Made by a program: the position numbers and the translations under genes
Shown: one piece after another, positions 1-10,530 of the stretch
Position numbering within the stretch: the stretch's first letter is position 1
Layout of the letters: every line of letters begins with the position of its first letter
Notes under the pieces: generated by a model
Told to the model about the DNA's origin: nothing
The model's database searches: none
Seen by the model: the letters and a program-made list of their open reading frames with translations, nothing else
Source: Larix kaempferi
Taxonomy: Eukaryota > Streptophyta > Pinopsida > Pinales > Pinaceae
Reading direction: 5' to 3'
Assembly (NCBI GenBank): GCA_027924585.1
Contig: BSBM01000299.1
Coordinates: 32,650,001 to 32,714,000, forward strand
DNA length: 64,000 nt

Positions 1-997
1 AAATAAGATACCAATATTAAAATAATGACATTTTGGGGTGGTTATACCATTTTTCCATAAATAAAAGTTATATATTCCGGAAGGTGATTCGTTTTTCTAT
101 GTTTCATCTTTTTACACCTAATTCGAAAAAAAAATTGTAGGTACCTCTAATAATTCATTTTAATGATAATATTTATGTTTTTTCAGCATGTCATTGCAAC
201 TAAAGTGTCATAATTGGGTATCATTACCTTGCACCAGCCCTATGCTTAAATGCATCTTGATTAAGATTTAAATAAACTTCTGTTAAGTGGTGGTTTAAAA
301 AGGATATGTTTATTAAATAGTATTTATTTTATGTTTATATTAATTTGTTTAATGTTTATGTTAGTTTAATGTTTGTATTAATTAACTTGTGACCTATCGG
401 TGTTCATCGACCACAAATTAAGTGGTTGTGCTAGTGATACAATAAAGGAAAATCCAGTATTACCAAATATACTACTATGCTTTATAGTAAATAACATTCA
501 CAAAAATAAAAAAGTAATTAATAAATTTATTTTTAAAATGGATTAATAATATTTAATTAATAAAAACTTAAATAACACTAAATTATAAATATGAAGTTCA
601 ACCATTTGCAATGTATGATTTTGTTTACAAATGAATAAAGATAGTCCAATTCGGTGTTATTTTGTTAAATATTTATATATATCCATTTTCATCCTATTTT
701 AGAAATAATAATAATTATATTAAAAAATATTTAATATTAAATTTGAAAAATAAAGCGTGTTTTTAACTTTATGAAGGAATTATGAAGTATTACCTCATGA
801 AACTTAGTGAATAGAGTGATTCAAGTAAGATTTAAAAGTTTAAATAGTAAATCAGCTTATTATTATGAAACTTAATATAACATTAACCATAAATAGTTTT
901 ACTTTTAGTATTATTAATTTTAATTTTAATTTTAATTTTATTATTATTATTATAATATAAGTTTTAGTTTTAATTTAAGTTTTGATTAATTGTCTAA
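1..997. other. AT-rich flank without recognisable gene
   Basis: No open frame, RNA gene or transposon domain is visible. The stretch is strongly AT-rich and contains a TTTTAA/ATT-type simple repeat at roughly 900-965. It ends exactly where the truncated copia A LTR begins at 998, so it is either the old insertion neighbourhood or DNA joined to the element by a later deletion. Confidence 0.5.
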
Positions 998-1143
998 TGC
1001 CCCGATTTACAATGGAGGATTTACCTCAATGACTTTACATGACCAAATGTAATAATGACATCCCTGACCGGAGAAATAAACATCTCCGTTGGGGGTACAA
1101 ATAAAATATAATTGAATATCTTTTGAAGTTACAATTGCATTAA
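998..1143 (-). repeat. Copia A 3' LTR, truncated to its first ~145 bp
   Basis: This block matches 6521-6690 almost throughout (the right copy has about 24 extra bases). On the minus strand it begins TGCAATTGTAACTTC just after a purine tract and stops being similar at 998, whereas the right-hand copy continues for another ~420 bases including the promoter. The block happens to end in CA on the minus strand, which mimics a complete tiny LTR, but the promoter lies outside the shared part. Confidence 0.7.
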
Positions 1144-1539
1144 GACTCCCTCTTAACTAGGAAGGTATTCGCTTGACACATTCATCAACACATCTGGACA
1201 CAAGTCTTCGTCGTTGGATCATCAATGTTGGAACATCATCATCAATAATGGATCATCATCGTCAATGTTGCTGCAATCCTCATCATGTCAATCATTGATT
1301 GGTGACATCTCTCGAATCTACTCGTCATAGGAAGTTCTGCAGAGCCATCCCTCCTTCATGTTGGATGTAGGCATAGCCCTCATGTAGGTCTTCATCATAT
1401 CTGCGAGCAAGCCATCAAGTAGGTACATCCCAGGACCAGTCATTACATTGCCTCTACAAACACCTGCATCTCCTAATGTTGCCTCATCGTCTTTAGATCA
1501 TCTCATCGTCACATGGAGCACAGCCCAGATGCACATCAC

Positions 1540-1915
1540 AATGTCTCCAGTATGGGAGGAATTTCCTACCACCATACGAGACCTAGTCTACCAACATGCG
1601 AGAAATTTCCTACCAGCATGTGAGACACAGCATTTACATCAACCGACATGGGAGGACTTTCCTACCACCATTCGAGAAAGGCTCAGCACTTACATCAACC
1701 GAAATGGGAGGACTTTCCGATCACCATTCGAGAAAGGCTCTGCACTTACATCAAATGACATGGGAGGACTTTCCTACCACCATTCGGGAAAGGCCCTGAC
1801 ACTTACGTCAACCGACATGGGAGGAATTTCCTACCACCATTCGGGAAAGGCCTGGCCCTTACATCTACAAACATAGGAGGAATTTCCTACCACTATGCGA
1901 GAATGGCCCATGTGC
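1540..1915. repeat. Minisatellite, ~56-bp unit, about 7 copies
   Basis: The core ATGGGAGGAMTTTCCTACC recurs at about 1552, 1596 (shorter unit), 1648, 1704, 1760, 1817 and 1873, spacing 56, 56, 57 and 56 in the regular part. It lies between the pol remnant and the 3' LTR of copia A. Open frames across it (for example 1448-1876) are a by-product of the repeat and are not called genes. Confidence 0.85.
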
Positions 1916-1984
1916 ATCTGTGTCTTCCGGACTCATCACTTCATCTTGGAAGGAACATCGATCTGAAGAACACCAAGCTTCTCT

Positions 1985-3660
1985 CAAAAGTACTTGAACT
2001 TCACTCTAGCTAGTAGCTTGGTCAATACTTGACTCTGGATAGCTTCAATACTCCTCTCTACACCATATCCCTGATATAGTGATACTTGATCTCAATATGC
2101 TTTGACTTGTCATGGAACACTGGGTTCTTGGACAACTTCACAAAACTTCGGTTGTAACAGAATATACAATTCGCCTCTAACTAGAGATCAAACAAATCAG
2201 ATAGTAGCTTCCTAAGCCATACTGCCTCACAACTAGCCAAACAAGCTGCAACATACTCTTCTTCGGCTGTACTCAATTCCACGCACAACTGCTTCCTGCT
2301 AAACCAGGAGATCATACCGGATCCCATACTGAAGCAGCATCCCGAAGTGCTCTTCCTATCTGCGACACTACCTGTCATATCTGAATCAACATAACCCTGC
2401 AGGTTAATCTTTTGATTCGCATCATACTTGAGCCTAGAATCAACTGTACCCTTCAGGTACCTCAATATATGCTTTGCAGCAACCAGGTGAACTTGTCTCG
2501 GATTCGTCAGGAACTGTCTCAATGTGTTCACAGCAAAGCATATGTTTGGTATTGTATTTATTAGGTACATCAATGAACCAATCATCTGATGATACATCGT
2601 GGCATCAACTGACTATGATGAAGCACCACATAGTAGCTTCAAGTTCGATTCCATGGGTGTGGCCATAGCCTTGCATTCCATCATTCTGAATCTCTTTAGA
2701 ATCTCGACTACATACTTCCCTTGTCCAAGGAATATCTCATCCGCATTATGTCACACCTCCATGCCTAGGAAATAGTGCATCATACTTAGGTTTTTCATCT
2801 CAAACTCTGCGGCAATTTTCCTCTTTGTATCTGCAATGAGCCCATCCTCCCCTGTTATAAACAGGTCATCTACATAGAGTAGAAGTATCACTAGATTTCC
2901 CACTTCAACCTTGTAGAAAAGGTTGGAATCTGCTTTACTCTTGGTAAATCCCAAGCTCATCAGGAAACTATCCATCATGTTGTACCACATCCTAGGTGCT
3001 TGTTTCAATCCATACAAGGCCTTCTTCAATTTCCACACATGAGTCTACTTGTCATATGTCTCAAATACGAGTGGTTTCTCCATGTACACTTCCTCCTCTA
3101 CTACACCATTCAAAAACACAGTCTTGACATCCATCTAGTATACCTTCCATTTTATAACTGCAGCCAATGGAAGTACTGATCTGATGGAAGTGTATCTGGC
3201 TATAGGTGCAAATGTGTCCTCATAATCTATGCCTTCCTTATGGGAGAAGCCACATGCCACAAACCTCGCCTTGTGTTTCTTTATGTTGTCATATGCAACA
3301 TGCTTGATCTTGTAGATCCACTTAGAAGTCACAACAGACTCCCCTTCTAGTCTCGGAACTACCTCCCATACATCATTCTTTATGATCGAATGGTACTCTT
3401 CGATCATGGAATCCTTCCATTCTTTATTCTATGTCGCTTCCTCATAGTTGGAAGGTTCTTTTTCAATGATGTCTCACAACAGGGATACATAACTGGAGTA
3501 TGGCCTAGGTCTCTTAATTTATCTGTGCATCCCCTCTAGAGCTCCATACCTCTCTACATCTTGTATTTCTTCTCATACCCATGTTGGTTTCCTCTTGTGG
3601 GATTTATTCTCACGAGGTGGATCTACAGGTTCTTGTGATTATTATATTTCATGGTCTTCA
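1985..3660 (-). pseudogene. Copia A reverse transcriptase-RNase H remnant
   Basis: The minus strand encodes a copia-type reverse transcriptase and RNase H, which in an active element would copy the RNA into DNA inside the cytoplasmic particle. Visible in order are the pre-RT segment ending NKEWKDSMIEEY, the finger motif TSKWIYKIK, KARFVACGFSHKEGIDYEDTF (first 20 residues are diagnostic), a mutated DVKTVFLNG, KALYGLKQAPR, the catalytic YVDD at 2876-2865, and the RNase H signatures DSDMTGSVADRKSTSG, LSTAEEEY and [10 protein letters not shown]. Several in-frame stops (for example after KWKVY, FETYDK and FLGMEV) break it into pieces. The match to the copia family is certain; the gene is dead. Confidence 0.92.
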
Positions 3661-4588
3661 TGATCTTCTGGAACTGCTTCTTTCATCACTGAATCTCGAA
3701 TCCTAGGAACTTCATGTTCTTTAATATCTTCAATAGGTAGTTTTCTTGATCTTCACCGCTTGTTCTTCGAAACAAGTCTCTCTTGTAGGTGATGGTACAC
3801 GATCTTTCCTACAAGTCAAGTTCAATTGCATGATTAGAAACATCTCATAGTTTTCAGAACAAATTCTTACACATAAATACATAGGTCATACAGTCATGCA
3901 ATTATCTTATCCAATGCTTCAATACAACATTCATCTATATACTGTAACTTTCTAGATGCCTTCCATCTCTACTAGAACATTGTTAAGAATGTGCACTAAT
4001 CCCAACATGTCAGTAAAAAGGTTTCATTCTAGGTAAGTATCAATGGAATGTTGTACAGCACCATAGGCCACTTACCCATCACATGCATATTAATAGTATA
4101 CTGTTTATTAATTTAAATATCCTAATATGCATAATACACAACCTAAATCTAGGAACATAAGTATGTACATCACTGAACAATAGATATATAAGAAATAACA
4201 ATTCAAATACTTATCATTGTTTGTTTGTTGAGATATTTGCTTCCTTGCAGGAACTACTTGAGTCTCTCATAGAGTCTTCTTCTTCATTTTTTGATTCTGA
4301 TGTCATGTGACTTTCTTGCTTATGATCAGAAATGTTGAGCAATTATTCTACATTGTAGATCACTTGTTCTTTGTACTAGAATAGACTCTATGTTTTCCTT
4401 CTTCTGCATCCTAACCAATTCCGAAATGGGTGAGAGGCTCTTCCATAGAGCATTGATCCTTATTTGTTTTTGGAGTCCAACTTTGTAGGAGCTTTTATTA
4501 CTACTTTCATGTAATACTGAAAGTCATCTCTAGCTTCACCTTATGAGGTGGAACCTTCTGAATGAACCCTTGTAACTGGTTACCTTCA
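3661..4588 (-). other. Gag-to-RT interval lacking protease and integrase
   Basis: A complete copia element has protease and a full integrase (together well over 1 kb) between gag and RT. Here about 0.93 kb separates the gag stop from the pre-RT segment, and I see neither a D-S/T-G protease motif nor HHCC or DDE integrase motifs in any minus-strand frame. The pre-RT linker (around 3800-3600, including KKPTWV) is recognisable, so the gap is an internal deletion or replacement upstream of it. Confidence 0.6.
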
Positions 4589-5494
4589 TTACAATACATA
4601 TTCTTCATCACTTGAAGAATCATCTCTTTCTTCTTCTCTCGTTCTTTTCCTTGCAGGTTCATCATCTTCAGCAGTGTGCGCATGATGTCTCTTCTTGTTG
4701 TGGGAGACACTTATGTTTCTGGGACAATATCTGGAGTAGTGTCCCTTCTCATCACATGTATAGCATCTAATGTTGGATAGATCTCTTTTAGATCTTCTAT
4801 GGTTCTCCCTTTGATTTTGATGGTGTTTCTCCCTCTTACTGTGATGATGGTTCTCCCTCTTGTTATGATTCCTTATAGTGTGTGTTGTGAGAGCTTGATC
4901 ATCATTTTCTCCCATCTTCTCTTGTCGAGCCACAAGTCGAGCTTATTCTTGTGAGCATTCTTCCCACAGCCTACTAAATGTGATTAACTTCTTTCTAGCA
5001 CAAATCCCTTGAATGAATGAGTCCCATGATCTTTGGAGACCATTCAAGGTCGTCATCACAATTTCTCCTTCTTCTACCTTTTCTCCCACAGCTTCAAGTT
5101 GCTCCTTGATATGAGAGACCCTTGTAAAATAAGACTGCATGGTCTCTTCATTTTGTATCTTCACATTCTTCAACTGGTTCCTCAAGGTCATCTTCTAATT
5201 TATATTCTTCCCTTCAAATAGCTTGGTCAAGGCATCAAACATCTCTTTAGGTGTCTTCAAATATGACACATATGGGATGCGATGATCCTTAATAGAATCT
5301 GCAATGATCCTCTTGGCCTTAACCAAGTTCTTATTTTGTAGGTATTTAGCCTCATCTCCCTCTGGTGCTGGAACCTCTTCATTCACATATGTGTCCAATT
5401 CATTCTCTTCAAGGACAAGTGCAATCCTATACTTCCATGCTTGGAAGTTGTCATCCCCTTCAAGCTTATCCTAAATCTTGGTGTGGTGAGACAT
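4589..5494 (-). pseudogene. Copia A gag
   Basis: A single minus-strand frame of about 300 codons starts at the ATG at 5494-5492 (MSHHTKI). It encodes a copia gag, the structural protein of the virus-like particle: N-terminal LEGDDNFQAWKYRI, the UBN2/gag core (MFDALTKLFEG, MTLRNQLKNVKI, LNGLQRSWDSF), a basic Lys/Arg/His-rich segment, one CCHC zinc knuckle CYTCDEKGHYSRYC (about 4765-4724) and an acidic tail DSSSDEEYVL. Stops interrupt it at codon 8, before MTLRNQ and before ARLVARQ, all in the same frame, so only point nonsense changes are needed to explain its loss. Confidence 0.9.
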
Positions 5495-6102
5495 CTTTAA
5501 TGAGAACTTCAAATGGAAATAGAAAATATTTTAGGTATTACCACTTTTAGATGCCCAAACTGGTTCTAGAGCTGGCTGGCCCTAGGGTTTGTTAGAGAAA
5601 CCCTAATTTTCCAAAGTTGGAATTTGGAACTTCTGATTGGACTAATAGATGTGCTTGACTGAGGTGAGTATGCTGGTATACTTGGTTTCTAAATATTCCA
5701 AACTTTCACCCTTGAAAATTGACTTGTGAAATTATGATCTGTAGTTTCTAGCTTTTTCTAGTCCAAAGTTAAACTAGGGTTTGACTTTTTGGGAGTTTCA
5801 CCCACTCAAAAATTTTGATCTTGGTATCAAAATTTCTATCTTGGAGAGGCGCACCTCCCTATGCCAATTGCACTCCAAATTCCAATTTTGTGAGAAACCC
5901 TAATTTTCCTCCGGCAGCAGTGGCAGGCCAAAAAAAGAAAATTTTCATAATCAACTTCTTCTTCGATAGAAATATGTGCCCTACTTAGGTGAGTTATCCT
6001 AGACTCTTTTCATTGATGATCTGTGGAGATAATTCCAAGAATTAAGAATCCCTAGCTTCCGCAGCTGCATAGTGTCTTCTTTTTAGGTTATCTCCGAAAT
6101 TG

Positions 6103-6690
6103 TGTTAGATTTTCTACTTTTAATCAATATTTATCTAGGATCTTAAATGAAAGAATAACATGCACAGCATAACACAATAGACACAAATAATTTCCTTTGG
6201 GAAACCATAAAGGAGAAAACCCTACAACTTCCTCGGAGATAGAATCGTCACCAATACAATATCACAAAAGTAAAACCCCAAAACAAAGCTATTCTTTCGC
6301 GGCTCCTCTTCTTTTCCTCCTATGCAAAATTGTCCTCTCTCTCACTAATGCGAACTTGTGAGTGAGTGTGATGCCTAAATGAGAGAGCTCCACTTTCTAT
6401 TTATACTTTATCTTTCACTTGACCTTTTCACTTACTAGGTTGGCCCCAGTTGTACCTGACTGGGCCAACTTCTCCAGGGGACTCAATAACCCTAGTCTAA
6501 TTGACTCTAGGGGGAACTAATGCCCCAACTTACAATGGAGAATTTACCTGAATGACTTTACATGACCAAATGTAATAATGGTATCCCCGACCAGAGGAAT
6601 AAACATTTCCGTCAGAGGTACAAATAAAATACAATAATAAATACAATATAAAATACAAGTGAATATCTTTTGAAGTTACAATTACATTAA
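6103..6690 (-). repeat. Copia A 5' LTR (inner edge approximate)
   Basis: The outer 170 bases match the 3' LTR remnant. Further in, on the minus strand, come a TATAAATA box, a plausible transcript start with a CT-rich leader and a possible LTR end CTAACA near 6103. No clear Met-tRNA primer-binding site follows it, so the inner boundary is uncertain by perhaps 100 bases. Confidence 0.6.
6398..6405 (-). promoter_or_regulatory. Copia A LTR TATA box
   Basis: Minus-strand TATAAATA followed about 40 bases later by a CATCACACTCACTCACAAG-like leader, as in plant LTR promoters. Confidence 0.6.
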
Positions 6691-6827
6691 CACATTATAT
6701 CCATATCATCATATATATATTATTTATACACATACACACCCATTATATACATTCATATATATTATGCATACATCATTAACATATCTCATCATATATCACA
6801 TATACAAACACAATCTATATTATACAT

Positions 6828-6864
<37 letters not shown>
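6828..6864. repeat. (CA)n-(TA)n microsatellite
   Basis: Uninterrupted CA dinucleotides for about 27 bases running into a short TA tract. Confidence 0.95.
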
Positions 6865-6865
<1 letters not shown>

Positions 6866-7628
6866 ATCATACACTGTTATTACATATAATTTATTATCAT
6901 ATATACTACACACCTAAAGTAAAATAAATAAGAATAAAACAGAATATGAACCATTAAAGACAAGTGACTCATTTCCTCTAAAAATAAACGAGTTACATCT
7001 CCATGTAACATGTCATCCAAGTGGTGGAATAAATAAATAGGGAGCACGAGTGGCATATCCCTCCACTCAATAAATAAATTAGTAAGATAAGTTAGTATCA
7101 TAATAAGAATTCCACCGCTAACTCTAAAATATATTAATTAAATAATCAATAATAAAATACAAGAATAGCACATAGCTATACTTGCCTCCCAAGTGACAAT
7201 TCCACTAACAATCAATTATATAAGTTAGGATAATGGCAATGCCACTTGGATTCTCATGCACATGCATGCAAAAATGACCAACAATGCAATAATAAGCATA
7301 CTACATGCATAAAATAAAAGGAGAATGGAAAACACCATTTAGACAAGTGTCTCATTTCCTAAAATAGACAAGGAGTTACTCATTGAGGTAACCACTACCT
7401 TTAAAGGGGCAAGCATGCCCAAACATAAAAGTATTCCCTCAAGATAAGAAATAAAGGAAATAAAGAGTATATTTCCCATTAATAACATTCATATTAGTAA
7501 TAGTAATATTACATCATCTTTCCATATATATCATATTAATACAAACATAAAATACTTCACAATTATACTTGTAACTATTCTATTATACTACACATAATAT
7601 ATTTATCTAAATTATATACGCATTACAT

Positions 7629-7632
<4 letters not shown>

Positions 7633-7663
<31 letters not shown>
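7633..7663. repeat. (TA)n microsatellite
   Basis: Pure TA dinucleotide run of about 31 bases. Confidence 0.95.
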
Positions 7664-7666
<3 letters not shown>

Positions 7667-7688
7667 AACTAATACTACTACAGATTAT

Positions 7689-7690
<2 letters not shown>

Positions 7691-7749
<59 letters not shown>
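7691..7749. repeat. (TA)n microsatellite, long
   Basis: Pure TA dinucleotide run of about 59 bases, only 28 bases after the previous one. Self-complementary, so assembly or replication length errors are likely here. Confidence 0.95.
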
Positions 7750-7751
<2 letters not shown>

Positions 7752-8342
7752 TAGCCTTACATACCATATATATACAACTCAGTACTATGATTGCATATAC
7801 TTACATCATCAAATCTAAATACACTATAATACACATATACTACATATATACCAATATATACTTCATAATACTATACAACATATACGATACTATATCATAT
7901 CAATATATATCATCAAATATGTCTCTTATATACCTACTTATCACATACGTACACACTTATACATATAGTATACACATTGTGTAAACAATTAAAGATAACT
8001 TTTCCTAGTTTACAAATTGTAATTTCAAAAATGTTTCAATTTCAGAATGTCAGTTTCTGAGTAGGAGTGCAACTTTAAAGGAGGTCCGCTCACAAACTTT
8101 CTAAGACATTTCATAAATCAACTATGCACCCAAATCATACAAAAGGTATGAAGCCATGAAAATCAAACCTTCCAAAACCCAATCCAATCATACAATAAAT
8201 TGATATTTAATCTCTTAACTTCTGAAATTTAAAAGGTACGATACAACTGAACTGATCTCTGAAGTGGGGATTTTGATTCTTCCATTAACATAACAAAGGT
8301 TAAAATTATTTCACAAAGCACATTTATAAATTCCAAATGCAC

Positions 8343-8347
8343 ATATA
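8343..8347. repeat. Target site duplication of copia B, left
   Basis: ATATA immediately left of the LTR; identical copy at 17580-17584. Confidence 0.8.
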
Positions 8348-8549
8348 TGTTGAATGTAATTGTCATTGATGACAAAAGTATTCATTAATGACAAAAGGAG
8401 GTGATGACATGGCATGTAGGATGATGAAGATTCAAATCCACATAAAGGTGGTCTAGTACCTTCATGATGTTACTGTTACAATATGACCTATTTATATAGA
8501 TATTTTTCAGTTGGAATAAATTCTGGAAAATGGCTATGTTAGAAAATTG

Positions 8550-9310
8550 GTCCAAGTGGCCTTGGGGAAATGCCCATCGTACCTCATAGGTGGATGATAA
8601 AAATTATCTGAAACTATCATGCTCTAGCTTGTCAAAGAGGCTATCTTTCCATGGTCTTAGTTTTCACATAAGATGTTTGATGAAAAAGTTAACAACCTGC
8701 CAAAACAAGGTTTCAGGTTGCTTTTACACCAAAGTAGCAAAACTGCCTAAGTGGCCTCGAGGAAATGCCCGCCATAGTTTTTTGGTTGAACGAAATGCCC
8801 ACACCATATGGTCATCCTGTAGCTTGTTGATTTCTCCACGCAAACATGGTCTCATTTTGTCTTGAGAGTGTCTGAGGAGGAAGTTATGGGTCTTCCAAAA
8901 TAGTGTTTTAGACAGATTGCTCCAGTCTAGGAAAATGCAAAATTTGTGTGTCAACTTCACATGGCTAAGAGGCCATTTGGAAATGCCTGCAAGGAGGTTT
9001 CCTTATGATGATAAAATTCATCAGTTGGCATGGTCTTGTTCTTTGATGAACCGGTCATCTAGTCATGGGTTCATATTTTCCTCTGGAGTTCACACGTGCG
9101 AAATACAAACCTACCAAAATGGGAAAAGTTTGTTTTGTTGTCCAAATGAAGGTTGAGAGGCATTTGTAATTTCCCACCATAAATTGCCCTTGTGCTGATG
9201 AATTCTCCTGATGGCATGGGTATGTTCCATGATGAATTGGCTATCCATCCATGGAGTCAGATTCCTATTTGGTGCTCTCATGTGCGAGTTTTTGATCTGC
9301 CAAAACACAG
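8550..9310 (+). repeat. Degenerate ~200-bp tandem repeats in LTR U3
   Basis: Four diverged units begin at about 8552, 8746, 8964 and 9152. Each opens with a YTAAGTGGCC..GGAAATGCCC-like phrase, has a CATGGTCTT-like centre and closes with CTGCCAAAACA. The same series is present in the 3' LTR (about 15690-16440). Confidence 0.65.
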
Positions 9311-9344
9311 AAAAATAATGTTTATTCATAAGAGGCTAAGGGTT

Positions 9345-9790
9345 ATTCCAGCAAGGGATTAAGGATAAAGCCCGCAGGGCTTAATAGAATGCCAAGGGGC
9401 CCGCAAAGGAGATTCCCGCAAAGGGGCCCACAAAGGAAATGCCCGCAAAAGGGCTTAATATGCTCACAAGAGAGCTAAGGATAATGCTCGTAAGAGCTAA
9501 TGATGCACGCAAGGGGTTAAAGTTAAATCCCGCAGGGGATTAGGAATTCCCGCAGGGGCTTAGGAATGCCCGCAAGGGATTAAGAATGCCCGCAGGGGAT
9601 TACAAAAACCCGCAAAGGCCTAAGGTTAAAGCCCGCATGGGCTTAATTATGCTCGCATGGGCTAAAGAAATGCCTGCAAGGGCTAAAAGATCCCCGCAAG
9701 AGGTTGTAATATGCTCGCAGGGGCTAAATAAATGCCCGCAATGGCTAAAAGAAGCCCACAGATGGAAGAAGTCCACATGCCTGAGATGAA
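9345..9790 (+). repeat. GCCCGCAAGGGC minisatellite in LTR U3
   Basis: More than 15 degenerate copies of an approximately 20-bp unit AATGCCCGCAAGGGCTTAAG. Each unit contains GCCC and GGGC arms separated by about three bases, so every repeat can fold on itself. The matching array in the 3' LTR is at about 16475-16900. It sits 170-600 bases upstream of the TATA box. Confidence 0.85.
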
Positions 9791-9962
9791 TGAAGCTCGT
9801 AGGCATGAAGATAATCAATGAAGGTTTTAATTAATTAATTAATTAAAAACAACAATAAACAGAATTACGAATTTAAGATTAATTATCAGAGATTTGAAGA
9901 GGTGTGAAGATGAAAAGGTATGGACTCATTCTGAAAAGATGCAAGGCTAAAAGAATGAAGAA

Positions 9963-9970
9963 TATATAAG
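9963..9970 (+). promoter_or_regulatory. Copia B 5' LTR TATA box
   Basis: TATATAAG, conserved in the 3' LTR at 17076-17083; the only good TATA match between the U3 repeats and the R-region repeats. Confidence 0.6.
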
Positions 9971-10140
9971 AAGAAGAATGAAGTGGAAGAAAGAAGACTT
10001 GGGTGTCCAAGTTGAAGAAGCAGCAAGAACAGGCCGAGACCAATGAAGATCCATAATTGAAGGAAATAAGTTCTGTAAATATGAAGAAGACATAATAGGG
10101 TGGAAGAGTGGTGCTAGGGCAGGTTACAGCCTGCTAAGGG

Positions 10141-10290
10141 TGTTGGTGCATCCAGTCAGTTGTAGCTGAAAAAACAGAGTGTTGGTGTATCCAGTCAGTT
10201 GTAGTTGACAAAACATGGTGTTGGTGCATCCTTCAGTTGTAGCTGAAAAATTGGGTGTTGGTGCATCTAGCAAGTTGGAGCTTACAAATT
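10141..10290 (+). repeat. ~38-bp tandem repeats near the transcript start
   Basis: Four copies starting TGTTGGTGCATC at 10141, 10180, 10219 and 10255 with GTCAGTTGTAGCTGA cores; four copies also in the 3' LTR at 17254-17400. They lie downstream of the TATA box, so they would be transcribed. Confidence 0.85.
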
Positions 10291-10468
10291 AATTATAAAT
10301 ATAATTTTGCAGTATTAGAAAGAGTTGGTTGTTTTCCCAATTGGGCTTCCACGATAAAATTGTGTCTTCTATTTTCTTTGTTAATTCAGTTTTTAATTGT
10401 GTTAAAATTTAAGAATAGGGAAATACCGATTCACCCCCCCTTTCAGTATTGCTTGATATTCCAATAAT

Positions 10469-10480
10469 TGGTATCAAAGC
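10469..10480 (+). other. Copia B primer-binding site
   Basis: TGGTATCAAAGC, two bases after the LTR end, is complementary to the 3' end of initiator Met-tRNA (plant consensus TGGTATCAGAGC) with one mismatch. Confidence 0.85.
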
Positions 10481-10530
10481 AATCTCTTAATTAAAAGTTT
10501 AAACACTTGAAGAGAAAACATTTGATCACT

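Larger units (their letters stand above)
998..6690 (-). mobile_element. Copia A: Ty1/copia retrotransposon, internally deleted, 3' LTR truncated
   Basis: Reading on the minus strand, the element has a 5' LTR (about 6690 to 6103) with a TATA box, a gag pseudogene with zinc knuckle (5494-4589), a stretch without protease or integrase, an RT-RNase H pseudogene (about 3660-1985), a minisatellite-bearing 3' region, a purine-rich tract (minus-strand AAGAGGGAGTC near 1144-1154) and the first 142-146 bases of the 3' LTR (1143 to 998). Gag followed by RT of the copia type with the YVDD motif places it in Ty1/copia. No target duplication can be found because the left end is truncated. Loss of protease and integrase makes it unable to move by itself. 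The exact inner edge of the 5' LTR is an inference. Confidence 0.8.
6691..8342. other. AT-rich spacer with microsatellites
   Basis: No coding domain is visible. It holds CA and TA microsatellites and a loose repeat of a motif around AGACAAGTGNCTCATTTCCT at about 6958 and 7341. If the minus-strand gypsy LTR at 17652-20084 has its internal region to the left, this DNA could be part of it, because copia B is inserted between them; nothing in the sequence proves that. Confidence 0.45.
8348..10466 (+). repeat. Copia B 5' LTR (2.1 kb)
   Basis: Starts TGTTGAATGTAATTG and ends ATTCCAATA directly before the primer-binding site; aligns with 15504-17579 along its whole length. The expected terminal CA is TA here, a point change. 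It contains three internal repeat families described separately. Confidence 0.9.

Noticed and set aside
1448-1876. 142-codon plus-strand ORF with repeated YHHSGKA-like phrases
   Set aside because: It is the translation of a 56-bp minisatellite; the frame rotates between units and no domain is present.
998-6686. Copia A as a complete element with 142-166-bp LTRs (TG...CA ends match by eye)
   Set aside because: The promoter lies inside the right copy beyond the shared block and no target duplication flanks these ends, so truncation explains the short left copy better.
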